Shown: piece by piece, positions 9,061-17,023 of the stretch | Layout: every line of letters starts with the position of its first letter | Numbering within the stretch: the stretch's first letter is position 1 | Origin: Tepidiformaceae bacterium | GTDB taxonomy: Bacteria > Chloroflexota > Dehalococcoidia > Tepidiformales > Tepidiformaceae | Length of the DNA stretch: 64,000 bases | Reading direction: 5' to 3' | Assembly: GCA_958295975.1 (NCBI GenBank) | Contig: OY282446.1 | Coordinates: forward strand, 721,289 to 785,288 | The notes under the pieces: model-generated | Seen by the model: the letters and a program-made list of their open reading frames with translations, nothing else | Databases searched by the model: none | What the model was told of the DNA's origin: nothing | Position numbers and translations under genes: made by a program

Positions 9061-10074
9061 TCAGGGCTCGATCAGCACCTTGATCTGGCGGCGGTCCCCG
9101 TCCAGCAGGGCGAAGGCGTCGGCGATGCCGTCCAGCGGGGCCGTGTGCGTGTGCAGGGGACGCACGGCGATGCGCCCGCCCGCGATCAGGTCGGCGGCCA
9201 TGGCGAACTCCGCGTGCGCGTAGGCCACGGAGGCGACCACCGTCACCTCCTTCGACAGCCACGTTCCCGGAATGATGGTGGCCGGATCGGTGGCGAGGCC
9301 CACGAGCGTGACCGCCCCGCCGCGCCGCACGAGGTCCACCGCCTGCTGGATGGTGGGCGGGATGCCCGCGCATTCGAACACGACGTCGGGGCCGAGCCCG
9401 CCGGTTTCGTCCAGCGCGAGCGCGGCCACGTCGGCGGCGCGCGGATCGAGCGCGCGGTCCGCGCCCAGTGCCAGCGCCAGCGCCGCGCGTTCGGGCACGG
9501 GCTCGACCACGAGCACGCGCCCGGCTCCGGCGGCCTTCGCGCACTGCAGGGCGAGCAGGCCGATGGGCCCCGCGCCCAGCACCAGCACGCTGTCGCCGAG
9601 GCGGATGTCCGTGCGCCGCGTGGCGTGCAGCGCCACCGTGAGCGGCTCGACCATGGCCGCCTCCAGGTCGTCGAGCGCGTCGGGCGCGGGCGTGAGCCGT
9701 CGCGCGTCCGCGAGGATGGCCGGGGCGAAGCCGCCGTGGGGCGTGGTCATCAGGCTGGCCAGCTGGTTGGGGCAATCGCGCGCGTAGCCGGCGCGGCAGG
9801 CGGCGCAGGCCCCGCAGGCGGGGGCGATGCCGCCGATCACGCGGTCGCCCTCGCGCACGCTGGCCACGCCCGCCCCCACCGCCGCCACCACGCCCGTCCA
9901 CTCGTGCCCGCAGACCGCCGGGTTGGAGAGCGCGCCCGACTGCCAGGCGTGCAGGTCGGTGCCGCAGACGCCGCAGTAGCGGATGCGCACGACGGCCTCG
10001 CCGTCGCCCGGCGCGGGCTCCGCGAATTCGAGCAGCTCGACGGTCTCGCGGGCGGTGATCAGGGCGGCCTGCAT
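9061..10074 (-). CDS. zinc-dependent medium-chain alcohol dehydrogenase
   Basis: 337 residues. Catalytic zinc ligands appear in CGVCGTDLHAW and GHEWTG. The structural zinc lobe has four cysteines with normal spacing (C-x2-C-x2-C-x7-C in CGACAACRAGYARDC). The Rossmann dinucleotide motif is VLVLGAGPIGLLAL. It is probably an NAD(P)-dependent dehydrogenase of the threonine/sorbitol/butanediol dehydrogenase group; substrate unknown. It is divergent from the EamA transporter; an imperfect inverted repeat (GAAAC ... GTTTC) lies between them near 10100-10130. Confidence 0.9.
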   Translation of the reverse strand: MQAALITARETVELLEFAEPAPGDGEAVVRIRYCGVCGTDLHAWQSGALSNPAVCGHEWTGVVAAVGAGVASVREGDRVIGGIAPACGACAACRAGYARDCPNQLASLMTTPHGGFAPAILADARRLTPAPDALDDLEAAMVEPLTVALHATRRTDIRLGDSVLVLGAGPIGLLALQCAKAAGAGRVLVVEPVPERAALALALGADRALDPRAADVAALALDETGGLGPDVVFECAGIPPTIQQAVDLVRRGGAVTLVGLATDPATIIPGTWLSKEVTVVASVAYAHAEFAMAADLIAGGRIAVRPLHTHTAPLDGIADAFALLDGDRRQIKVLIEP

Positions 10075-10229
10075 GGGCGCAGTTTACCTTCTCTGAACCC
10101 GCCGCGAAACAGGCCCCCGATTTCGTTTCGGCAGCCCATTGCCCGTAGGGATCGGGGGGCCGCACGCTCAATCCGGCGCGTTTCCCGCGCGCCCATCCCC
10201 GTCGGGCCATGCCCGCCCAGGAGGACCCC

Positions 10230-10283
10230 ATGTCCAGGATTTTCATGATCCGCCGCCGTTGCATCCCGGCCACCGAACCGTGA
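10230..10283 (+). CDS. 17-residue leader ORF coupled to the transporter
   Basis: The frame ATG...TGA encodes MSRIFMIRRRCIPATEP. AGGAGG sits 5 nt upstream of the ATG, the best ribosome site in this region. The TGA stop overlaps the GTG start of the EamA transporter (GTGA), while the transporter has no ribosome site of its own. That suggests the leader drives transporter translation by coupling. Whether the peptide has a sensing role is unknown. Confidence 0.5.
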   Translation: MSRIFMIRRRCIPATEP

Positions 10284-11182
10284 GCGCGGGCGTTCTCGCG
10301 GCGGTCGGCACGGCCGCCATCTGGGCCGCGGCCAGCACGCTGCTGGCGTCGTCCGCCTCGCGCGTCGACGTCATCTCCGTGAGCGCCATGCGCGCCCTGT
10401 GGGCCGCCCTGCTGCTGCTTCCGATCGTCCCCATCCTCGCCTTCTCCGGCGGCTTCGAGGGCGTCACCCTCATCGTCGTCGTGGGGGCCGTCGGCTCCGC
10501 CCTCGTGGGCATGGCCTTCGGCGACACCGTCTACGTGGCCGCCCTCCACGCCCTCGGGCTGGTGCGCGGCTTCACCATCAGCCTCGGGCTGTTCATCTTC
10601 CTCACCTACGTCCTCGGCGTGGTGCTGCTGGGGGAATCCGTCACCGCCGCCACGGCCATCGGCTCCGTCCTCATCCTCGCGGGCGTCTACCTCGTCGCCC
10701 TGCGGGGCCGGAAGTGCGCGCCGCCCGACGGCGTGACGGAGGCGCTCAGCCGGCGCGCCCTCGTGCGCGGGATCGCGCTCGTGACCCTCACCGCCCTGGC
10801 CTGGGCGGTGGCCACCGTCTGGCTGGGCGCGGCCACCCACGGCCACGATCCCGTGGCCGTGGGCGTCGTGCGGCTGCCGTTCACGGCGGCGCTGCTGTTC
10901 TGCGTGGCCTCCGCCATGCCGCGCTCCAGCCTCCACCTGCGCAGCATTTCGCGGTGGGACCACGGCGCCCTGCTCGTCGCGGGCCTCGCCGGAACGGGCC
11001 TCGCCAGCCTGCTCTTCGTCTACGCCGTGCAGGAGGCGGGCGCGGGCCGGGCCGCCGTGGGCACGGCCCTCTCGCCGCTCTTCGCGGTCATGCTGGGCGC
11101 GCTCTTCCTCGGCGAGCGCCTCAGCCGCTGGGTGCTGGCGGGCGGGGCCGCGGCCGTCGCCGGCATCGTCCTCATCGCCTGA
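10280..11182 (+). CDS. EamA/DMT-family transporter
   Basis: 300 residues from the GTG at 10280. Ten hydrophobic segments in two EamA halves can be seen, each beginning with an Ala/Trp-rich helix (AAIWAAASTLL; ALAWAVATVWLG) and ending with a conserved LGE motif (LLGESVTAATAIG; FLGERLSRWVLAG). Such drug/metabolite transporters export amino acids, nucleobases or other small solutes; the substrate is unknown. The start is chosen because upstream in-frame sequence is not hydrophobic and a leader ORF ends exactly there. Confidence 0.85.
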   Translation: MSAGVLAAVGTAAIWAAASTLLASSASRVDVISVSAMRALWAALLLLPIVPILAFSGGFEGVTLIVVVGAVGSALVGMAFGDTVYVAALHALGLVRGFTISLGLFIFLTYVLGVVLLGESVTAATAIGSVLILAGVYLVALRGRKCAPPDGVTEALSRRALVRGIALVTLTALAWAVATVWLGAATHGHDPVAVGVVRLPFTAALLFCVASAMPRSSLHLRSISRWDHGALLVAGLAGTGLASLLFVYAVQEAGAGRAAVGTALSPLFAVMLGALFLGERLSRWVLAGGAAAVAGIVLIA

Positions 11183-11229
11183 ACGAAAGGAGGGCATCCA
11201 CGCCATGAATTGACGCGACGGGGACGCGG

Positions 11230-11250
11230 GCGGGGCTTCACCGGCCCCGC
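11230..11250. terminator. hairpin at the EamA / P1-peptidase convergence
   Basis: GCGGGGC and GCCCCGC form a perfect 7-bp stem with a 7-nt loop that contains the stop codon of the minus-strand peptidase gene. It follows the transporter gene by about 50 nt. No T-run is present. Confidence 0.4.
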
Positions 11251-12251
11251 TCGCGCCATTCGCGGGCCGAGGGGATGCCCGCCAGACCCTCGGCCCGCTC
11301 GACGCCGTCGGCGATGGCGCGCCCGACCGCGCGCGCGGCCATGAGGCCGAGCAGCGTGAGGTCGCGGTCGCCGACGGGGAGCTCGCCGGTGGTCAGGGCG
11401 AAGGCCACGTCGCCATCGCCGAGGGCGTGGGCGGGAACGATGGCGCGGGCGAGGCCGTCGTGGGCCTGCACGGCGAGGCGCTGGACGCCTTCGTGGCCGA
11501 TGGCGGCGTTGGCGGCGACGCACACGAGGGTCGTGCCCGCGCGCAACTCGTCCGCGCCCTCGCCGCATTCGGCGCGCGCGACGGCGGCGGCCTCGGGCGT
11601 CCGCATCTCGCCGGGGCGGTCGCCGCGCGGTCCCGCCAGCAGCGCGCCGGTGTCGGGATCGAGCACGGCCCCGATGGCGTTGACGGCGGCCAGCGCGCCG
11701 ACGACGAGGCCGCGCGGTCCGGCGAGGCTGGCCGTGCCGAGGCCGCCCTTGAGGGCGCGCTCCGCGCCGGGCAGCTTGGCCACGGTCGCGCCCGCGCCCG
11801 CGCCCACGGACCCCCGCGCGACGGCCCCGCCGCTGGCGCGGGCGGCGGCGCGCTCGCCCTCGTCGGGGCCGGGGAAGGCGTTGCGGCCAACGCCGAGGTC
11901 GAGCAGGGCCGCGCCCGCGACGACGGGGACGGGGCCGGAGCGGGTCTCGACGCCGGTTCCGCGGGCGGCGAGCCAGCGCGCCACGCCCGCGGTGGCCGCC
12001 AGCCCGAAGGCGGAGCCGCCCGCGAACACGACGGCGTGGCAGCGGCGCACGAGGTTTCCGGCGGCGAGCGCGTCCGTTTCGTGCGTGGCGGGCGCGCCCC
12101 CGCGCACGTCCACCGCCGCCGCCTCGCACGTCTCGCAGAGGATGACGGTGCAGCCGGTGGCCGCGCGGCGCGAGGTCCAGTGGCCGACGCGCACGCCGCG
12201 CACGTCCGTGATGGCGTCGCGGGGGCCGGGGACGAGCGGCGGGACGCTCAC
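11238..12251 (-). CDS. P1/S58-family (DmpA-like) peptidase
   Basis: 337 residues from GTG 12251, which overlaps the upstream gene's TGA by 4 nt. It follows the L-aminopeptidase/D-esterase pattern: early GVRVGHWTSR, central GSAFGLAATAGVARWL, then GTTLVCVAANA where the self-cleavage and nucleophile site lies, followed by QAHDGLARAI and GDGDVAFALTTG. These enzymes are made as one chain and autoprocess into two subunits. The nucleophile here appears to be Thr/Ser in GTT. The peptide substrate is unknown. Confidence 0.85.
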   Translation of the reverse strand: MSVPPLVPGPRDAITDVRGVRVGHWTSRRAATGCTVILCETCEAAAVDVRGGAPATHETDALAAGNLVRRCHAVVFAGGSAFGLAATAGVARWLAARGTGVETRSGPVPVVAGAALLDLGVGRNAFPGPDEGERAAARASGGAVARGSVGAGAGATVAKLPGAERALKGGLGTASLAGPRGLVVGALAAVNAIGAVLDPDTGALLAGPRGDRPGEMRTPEAAAVARAECGEGADELRAGTTLVCVAANAAIGHEGVQRLAVQAHDGLARAIVPAHALGDGDVAFALTTGELPVGDRDLTLLGLMAARAVGRAIADGVERAEGLAGIPSAREWRERGR

Positions 12252-12880
12252 GCCGGGGGCTCCGGTGGGCGGCGCGCGCGCAGGTAGGCGGCGAGGAAAC
12301 CGCGCGCGACGGAACACAGATCGGCGATCAGGTCGGCGATGGCGACGGTGGCGTTCTCGCCCGCGGCCAGCCGCACGCTGACGCGCTCGCCCGCCGCGTT
12401 CGCGCCCGTGGCCACGACGGCGTCGCCGGACACGGGCAGGATGAGGGCGTCGGGAGCGGCGCGGGCGGCGATGAGGTCGGGCAGCCATTCGGGCGCGGGC
12501 AGCCCGCGCAGGAGGACCGCGCTCTCGAGGGCGGACTCGTCGAGGGCCAGCCGGCGCAGCAGCCCCTCGGGTTCGGCGGTGGCGGCGAGCTGGGCCAGCG
12601 CGATCCAGCCGTCCGCGCCGGGCAGGGGGCCGCGCAGACGCTCGGCCACGGGCAGGCGGCGGTCGTCGAGCGCCCCGACCACGGCGGCGAGGCGCAGCGC
12701 CGCCTCCACCAGCTGCTCGGCGAGCAGGGCGACGAGGGCGGGGCGCTCGCGCGGGGGGCAGAAGGCGAGCGCGCGCAGGGCCATGTCGGCGGCCACCTGG
12801 GGCTTGCGCAGGACGGAGCCTTCGTACTCGGCGAGGAAGGCGGCCTCGGTCAGTCCGGCGGGCCAGCGCGCTTCGGGCAC
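12248..12880 (-). CDS. hypothetical protein
   Basis: 210 residues, Ala/Leu-rich and mostly helical, no signal peptide, membrane segment or recognised motif. It is coupled to the downstream P1 peptidase (4-nt overlap) and starts 9 nt after the mutM stop, so the three form one minus-strand unit. The C-terminus is basic-proline-rich. I do not recognise the family. Confidence 0.65.
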   Translation of the reverse strand: MPEARWPAGLTEAAFLAEYEGSVLRKPQVAADMALRALAFCPPRERPALVALLAEQLVEAALRLAAVVGALDDRRLPVAERLRGPLPGADGWIALAQLAATAEPEGLLRRLALDESALESAVLLRGLPAPEWLPDLIAARAAPDALILPVSGDAVVATGANAAGERVSVRLAAGENATVAIADLIADLCSVARGFLAAYLRARRPPEPPA

Positions 12881-12889
12881 GGCGCCATC

Positions 12890-13735
12890 CTACGCGCGGG
12901 CGGCGCGGCGGCGCGGCTTCGGCTGGCAGCGGGGGCACCAGTGCGTGCCGCGCCCGCCGACCACGGCCCGCGCGATCTCCGCGCCGCAGGCGTAGCAGGG
13001 CTTGCCGTGGCGGCGGAAGACCTGCACGTACTCGTGCTGGCGTCCGGGGTCGCCCTGGCCGTCCACGTAGTCGCTGAAGCTGGCGCCGCGGTTCTCGATG
13101 CCGTGCTCCAGCACCTCGCGGCAGGCGTCGCGGAGGCGCGCGGCGGCGGCGCGGGAGACCTCGCCCGCGGGCGTGTCGGGGCGGATGCGGGCGGCGAAGA
13201 GGGCCTCGTCCACGTAGATGTTGCCGAGCCCGGCGACGCGGCGCTGGTCGAGCAGGACGGCCTTCACGGGGGCCGTACGCCCGGCCAGCAGGGCGCGCAG
13301 GAAGGCGGGCGTGAAGGCGGCGTCGAGCGGCTCCGGCCCGAGCTTGCCCACCACCTCGGCGGGGTCGTCCACGACCGCCCAGGTGCCGAACTTGCGCATG
13401 TCGCTCCAGCGCAGGTGATGGCCGTCGTCGAGGGCGATGCGGGCGCGCTCGTGGGCGAGGGCGGGGGCGGCGGCGGCGCGGTGCACGAGGCGGCCCGTCA
13501 TGCGCAGGTGGACGACGAGCGCGCGCCCGTCGTCGAGGCCGAAGAGGAGGTACTTGCCGCGCCGTCCGAGGGAGACGAAGCGCCGCCCCGTGAGCGCCGC
13601 CCGCAGCGCCTCGATAGGCATGTCCGCGAGCAGGTCGATGGCGTCGGGGGCGACCTCGACGGCGGCGATGGCGCGGCCCGTGACGAGCGGTTCGAGGTCG
13701 CGCCGGATGGTTTCGACTTCGGGCAGTTCGGGCAC
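12890..13735 (-). CDS. mutM: formamidopyrimidine-DNA glycosylase
   Basis: 281 residues. The mature N-terminus PELPEVETIRRDLEPL carries the catalytic Pro and Glu. The helix-two-turn-helix region includes GLGNIYVDEALFAARI, and the C-terminal zinc finger is CYACG ... CPRCQ. It removes oxidised purines (8-oxoG, FaPy) with an associated AP-lyase activity in base-excision repair. It is divergent from ruvA, with about 55 nt between them. Confidence 0.96.
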   Translation of the reverse strand: MPELPEVETIRRDLEPLVTGRAIAAVEVAPDAIDLLADMPIEALRAALTGRRFVSLGRRGKYLLFGLDDGRALVVHLRMTGRLVHRAAAAPALAHERARIALDDGHHLRWSDMRKFGTWAVVDDPAEVVGKLGPEPLDAAFTPAFLRALLAGRTAPVKAVLLDQRRVAGLGNIYVDEALFAARIRPDTPAGEVSRAAAARLRDACREVLEHGIENRGASFSDYVDGQGDPGRQHEYVQVFRRHGKPCYACGAEIARAVVGGRGTHWCPRCQPKPRRRAARA

Positions 13736-13790
13736 GGGGCCAGCCTACGCGCGCCCCGGCGCGGCGTCGCGGTGGCGTACGATGCGGGGC

Positions 13791-14450
13791 GTGATCACGC
13801 ATCTGGCGGGGCGGCTGGCGCACGCGGACGTGGGCGGCCTGAGCGTCGAGGTCGACGTGGGCGGCGTGCGCTACGAGGTGCTCGTGCCCGCCTTCCTGTG
13901 GCCGGACGTGCAGGCGGCGCTGGACGCCGCGCCGGAGGAGGGGCCGCCGCCGGAGATCGGGCTGCACGTGCTCTATCACGTCACCGCGAACGCGCCCGTG
14001 CCCCTGCTGGTGGGCTTCCTGCGGCGTCCGGAGCGCGATTTCTTCCGCAAGTTCACGAGCGTGGAGGGGATGGGCCCGGCGAAGGCGGCGCGCGCCATGA
14101 CCCTCTCCGTGAGCACGATCGCGCGGGCCGTCGAACAGGAGGACCGCGCCACGCTGACGCAGCTGCCGGGCATCGGGCCGCGCATCGCCGACAAGATCAT
14201 CGCCTCGCTGCGGGGGAAGGTGGTGGCGGAGGCGGCGCTGCGGGACGGGGCCCTCGACCGCCCCGTCGATCTGGCGGAACTGGGGCGCGACCGCGTGGCG
14301 CTGGACGCGGCGGAGGCGATCACGGCGCTGGGCTACGCGCGCGCGGAGGCGCGGCGCTGGGTGGAGGAGGCGCTGGCGACCTCGCCCGATCTGGAGACGG
14401 TGGAGGAGCTGACGCTGGCGGTGCTGCGCGCGCGCGGCGGTGGCGGTTAA
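13791..14450 (+). CDS. ruvA: Holliday junction branch-migration protein RuvA
   Basis: 219 residues from GTG 13791, which gives the usual opening (M)ITHLAGRL; an ATG three codons earlier is possible. Domain I is the OB-fold. Domain II has the two helix-hairpin-helix motifs FTSVEGMGPAKAARAM and LTQLPGIGPRIADKII, which bind DNA backbone. Domain III is the C-terminal UBA-like part (DAAEAITALGYARAEA) that contacts RuvB. No ruvB or ruvC lies alongside. Confidence 0.95.
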   Translation: MITHLAGRLAHADVGGLSVEVDVGGVRYEVLVPAFLWPDVQAALDAAPEEGPPPEIGLHVLYHVTANAPVPLLVGFLRRPERDFFRKFTSVEGMGPAKAARAMTLSVSTIARAVEQEDRATLTQLPGIGPRIADKIIASLRGKVVAEAALRDGALDRPVDLAELGRDRVALDAAEAITALGYARAEARRWVEEALATSPDLETVEELTLAVLRARGGGG

Positions 14451-14504
14451 GGCGGAGGCGCGGGCCATTTGCGCGGAAGGGCCGCCGTCCGCGACGATCA
14501 CTCC

Positions 14505-15548
14505 GTGACGCATCCTTCCGACGAACCCGGCTCCGGCCCCGCGCCCGACGCGGCGGCCATGCCCGAAGCGGTCCCCACGCCCGAACCGGTTGTCGCGCCC
14601 GAAGCGGAAGCGCCGCCCGCGCCCGCGTTCCCCGCTCCGCCCGCACCGCCCGTGCGGGGGCGCGCGCGACCGCCGCTGTGGCCCTACTTCCTGACGCCCG
14701 CGGCGGTGCTGCTGGGGGCGGCGGCGATCGTGCTGGCCATCGTGCTGACGGACGGCGGCGATTCCGATCCGGCCACGCCGCCCATGTCGCCCGCCGCGCC
14801 GGTCGCCACGGCCACGGCCATCGCCACGCCGGTCGCCACGGCCACGACCGCCGCCACGCCGGAGGCCACGGCCACGCCGCGACCGACCGCCACGCCCGAG
14901 CCCACGGCGCCGCCGCAGGAGACGTCGGCGCTGCTGGCCGCGTTCGACCGGTACGCGAACACGCTCGCGCTCGACGTGGCGCGGTTCCGCGAATGCTCCC
15001 TCGATCCGAACACGCGCGGGGTCGTGAACAGCCAGCTCGGGCAGGGCGTGGCGCTCGGCGTGAACGGCACGCCCACCTTCTTCGTGAACAACAAGCGCAT
15101 CGTGGGGGCGCTGCCCGCGAGCGTCTTCCTGGAGATCATCGACGCCGAGCTGGGCGAGAACCCGCCCGAGACGCTGGACGCCTACTCGCCGGCCATCCAG
15201 CAGCTGGCCGCGGTGAATCCCCCGCGCTTCGTCATTGAGGCCGCGCGCCCCGACCCGCGCGGCGCGGCCATCAAGGGCAATCCCGACGCCCCCGTCGTCA
15301 TCGTGGAGTACAGCGATTTCCAGTGCCCCTTCTGCCAGCGCTGGTTCGCGGACGTGCTGCCGGAGCTGGAGGGGCGCATCGGCGACGAGCTGGCGCTGGC
15401 GTTCGCGCACTTCCCGCTCACGCAGATTCACCCGAACGCGGAGGCGGCGCACGCGGCGGCGGAGTGCGCGGGCGAGCAGGGCAAGTTCTGGGAGATGCAC
15501 GACCTGCTGTTCGAGCGGCAGTGGGAGTGGGAGCGGCTGCGGAACTGA
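14505..15548 (+). CDS. membrane-anchored DsbA-like thioredoxin-fold protein with permuted halves
   Basis: 347 residues from GTG 14505 (an upstream TTG at 14469 is possible). Residues 1-60 are Pro/Ala-rich, 61-84 form one membrane helix, and 85-140 are a Thr/Pro/Ala linker. The fold then appears in reversed order. Residues about 143-217 match the C-terminal half of a DsbA/BdbD domain, with LDVARFRECSLD and the cis-Pro loop NGTPTFF at P190. Residues 258-347 match the N-terminal half, with CPFC at 274-277, HFPLTQIHPNA and WEMHDLLFERQWEW, and then stop. A normal DsbA runs the other way. It should act outside the membrane in thiol-disulfide exchange if the permuted fold closes. Confidence 0.85.
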   Translation: MTHPSDEPGSGPAPDAAAMPEAVPTPEPVVAPEAEAPPAPAFPAPPAPPVRGRARPPLWPYFLTPAAVLLGAAAIVLAIVLTDGGDSDPATPPMSPAAPVATATAIATPVATATTAATPEATATPRPTATPEPTAPPQETSALLAAFDRYANTLALDVARFRECSLDPNTRGVVNSQLGQGVALGVNGTPTFFVNNKRIVGALPASVFLEIIDAELGENPPETLDAYSPAIQQLAAVNPPRFVIEAARPDPRGAAIKGNPDAPVVIVEYSDFQCPFCQRWFADVLPELEGRIGDELALAFAHFPLTQIHPNAEAAHAAAECAGEQGKFWEMHDLLFERQWEWERLRN

Positions 15549-15559
15549 GCGGCGCAGCT

Positions 15560-15970
15560 TCAGCGCCCCTCCGCGAGCCGCGCGAGGATGTGGCGCACGA
15601 CCCGCCCCGTGCGGTCGTGTCCGGCGCTGCAGTGCACGAGCACGGGCGCGGGCAGGCGCCGGAACGCTTCCCAGGCTTCATCCAGCCGGGCTTTGGTGAA
15701 GGGCGTGGCGAGGCCGTCGCGGGCGGGGACGTGGGCGACCGCGAACCCGGCGGCGCGGTAGCGGGCGAGCAGCCCATCGGGCAGGGCGCGGTCGTAGAGC
15801 GGCAGCTGGTCGTCGCCGAGCAGGCAGATGATGGAGCGCACGCCCGCCGCCCGCGCCTCGGCGATCCAGCGCTCGACGGCGTCCGGCGGGACCGTTCCCT
15901 CCGCGCCGGGGGCGTAGCCGGGGCGCGCGCTCACGGCCAGCCTGCCCGCGAGCGCCCAGGCGACGGTCAC
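15560..15970 (-). CDS. CX5R protein tyrosine/dual-specificity phosphatase
   Basis: 136 residues from GTG 15970, overlapping the upstream stop by 4 nt. The signature loop VHCSAGHDRTGRVV (catalytic Cys and Arg, CX5R) is near the C-terminus, and the general-acid loop region is probably HVPARDG. Length and order fit small dual-specificity/tyrosine phosphatases. Substrate unknown. It is coupled to a BtrH-like gene, which suggests the two act together. Confidence 0.88.
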   Translation of the reverse strand: MTVAWALAGRLAVSARPGYAPGAEGTVPPDAVERWIAEARAAGVRSIICLLGDDQLPLYDRALPDGLLARYRAAGFAVAHVPARDGLATPFTKARLDEAWEAFRRLPAPVLVHCSAGHDRTGRVVRHILARLAEGR

Positions 15971-16917
15971 GCCAGCGGGGCGAGCGCGGCGGCGATGGCC
16001 TCCGCGGCGCGCCGTTCGCAGGCGGCGGCGCGGCGGAGGGCGGCGGCGGCGGCCTCGCGCAGCCCCGGATTGGCCACGTTGCCGTGGCCGCCCGCGGGGA
16101 AGGGGAAGAGGGTGAGCAGGGGCGAGAGCGTGTGCGTGAGGTCGCGCACGGCGCGCTCCGCCTCGCCGAGGGGGGCGGCGAGGTCGGGGAAGCCCGCCGC
16201 GAGGTCGCGCAGGAAGGCGGCGCCGTCGAGGCGGGCGGCCTGCAGCACGGCCAGCGTGTAGGCGTTGCCCGCGCGGTCCACCTCGTCCGGGCCCGCGAAG
16301 GCGTCCGCCCAGGCGTCGAGGGCGGCGGTACCGCGGGCGGGCGGGCCCTCGCCGCCATCCATCATCTCCAGCGCCGTGCGCAGGGCGTCCGCGACCGCCG
16401 TTTCGGGATCGGGATCGGCGGGGCCGAGGGGCGCGAACAGCTCGACGACGCCGAGCGGGGGCCAGTCGCTCCAGGGGGCGAACGGCCCCAGTTCGCCGGA
16501 GACGACGGAGTCCACGAGGAAGCCGCCGCGGTCGGGGTCGCAGCCGTGGACGATGGCGAATTCGCGCACCTGCGGGCCGAAGGCGATGAGGGGGCGTCCG
16601 GCGTCGAGCCGCTCGCGGGCCCAGGCGATGGCCCCGGCGCGCACGGCCTCCAGCTCCGCGCCGCGCGCGCGCCGCCCGAAGCGCTCCCACGCGAGGCCGG
16701 TGCGGGCGTAGCGTTCGACCATGGCGGCCCAGTCGAGGTCGTGCGGGCCGCTGGGCAGGGCGGCGACGCCGCCCTCGCGGGCGAGGCAGAGGTGCCAGGC
16801 GTGGCCCGTGAGGCCCATGACCGCATGCCGCGGCAGGGGCATGCCCGCGGCGGCGAGGACGCCTTCGAGCGCGCCCGCGGCGGTGGTCCAGTTGGGTCGC
16901 AGCACGGGTCGGTCCAC
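15967..16917 (-). CDS. BtrH-like (C39-fold) protein
   Basis: 316 residues from GTG 16917, chosen because GGAG lies 8 nt upstream; an ATG at 16983 has its GGAAGG too close. The N-terminal half (NWTTAAGALEGVL ... MGLTGHAWHLCLA ... DRGGFLVDSVV) resembles the cysteine-protease-like fold of butirosin biosynthesis protein H, which acts as an acyl carrier or transferase. The usual Cys at the first helix seems replaced by Thr, so catalysis is doubtful. The C-terminal half is helical. Coupled to the phosphatase downstream. Confidence 0.55.
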   Translation of the reverse strand: MDRPVLRPNWTTAAGALEGVLAAAGMPLPRHAVMGLTGHAWHLCLAREGGVAALPSGPHDLDWAAMVERYARTGLAWERFGRRARGAELEAVRAGAIAWARERLDAGRPLIAFGPQVREFAIVHGCDPDRGGFLVDSVVSGELGPFAPWSDWPPLGVVELFAPLGPADPDPETAVADALRTALEMMDGGEGPPARGTAALDAWADAFAGPDEVDRAGNAYTLAVLQAARLDGAAFLRDLAAGFPDLAAPLGEAERAVRDLTHTLSPLLTLFPFPAGGHGNVANPGLREAAAAALRRAAACERRAAEAIAAALAPLA

Positions 16918-17023
16918 GGTGATCGCTCCGCCCCGCGCGGGTCCGGCGGGACGGTGCGCGGGCGCCCCGTAGAATAGCGCCATCGCCTTCCGGGGGTTCC
17001 GGGGCGAGAGAGGCGGCCAAACG

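Noticed and set aside
11183-11212. AAAGGAGGG followed by ATG AAT TGA
   Set aside because: A start-stop of two codons after the EamA gene; a ribosome-site-like match with nothing to translate, probably chance.
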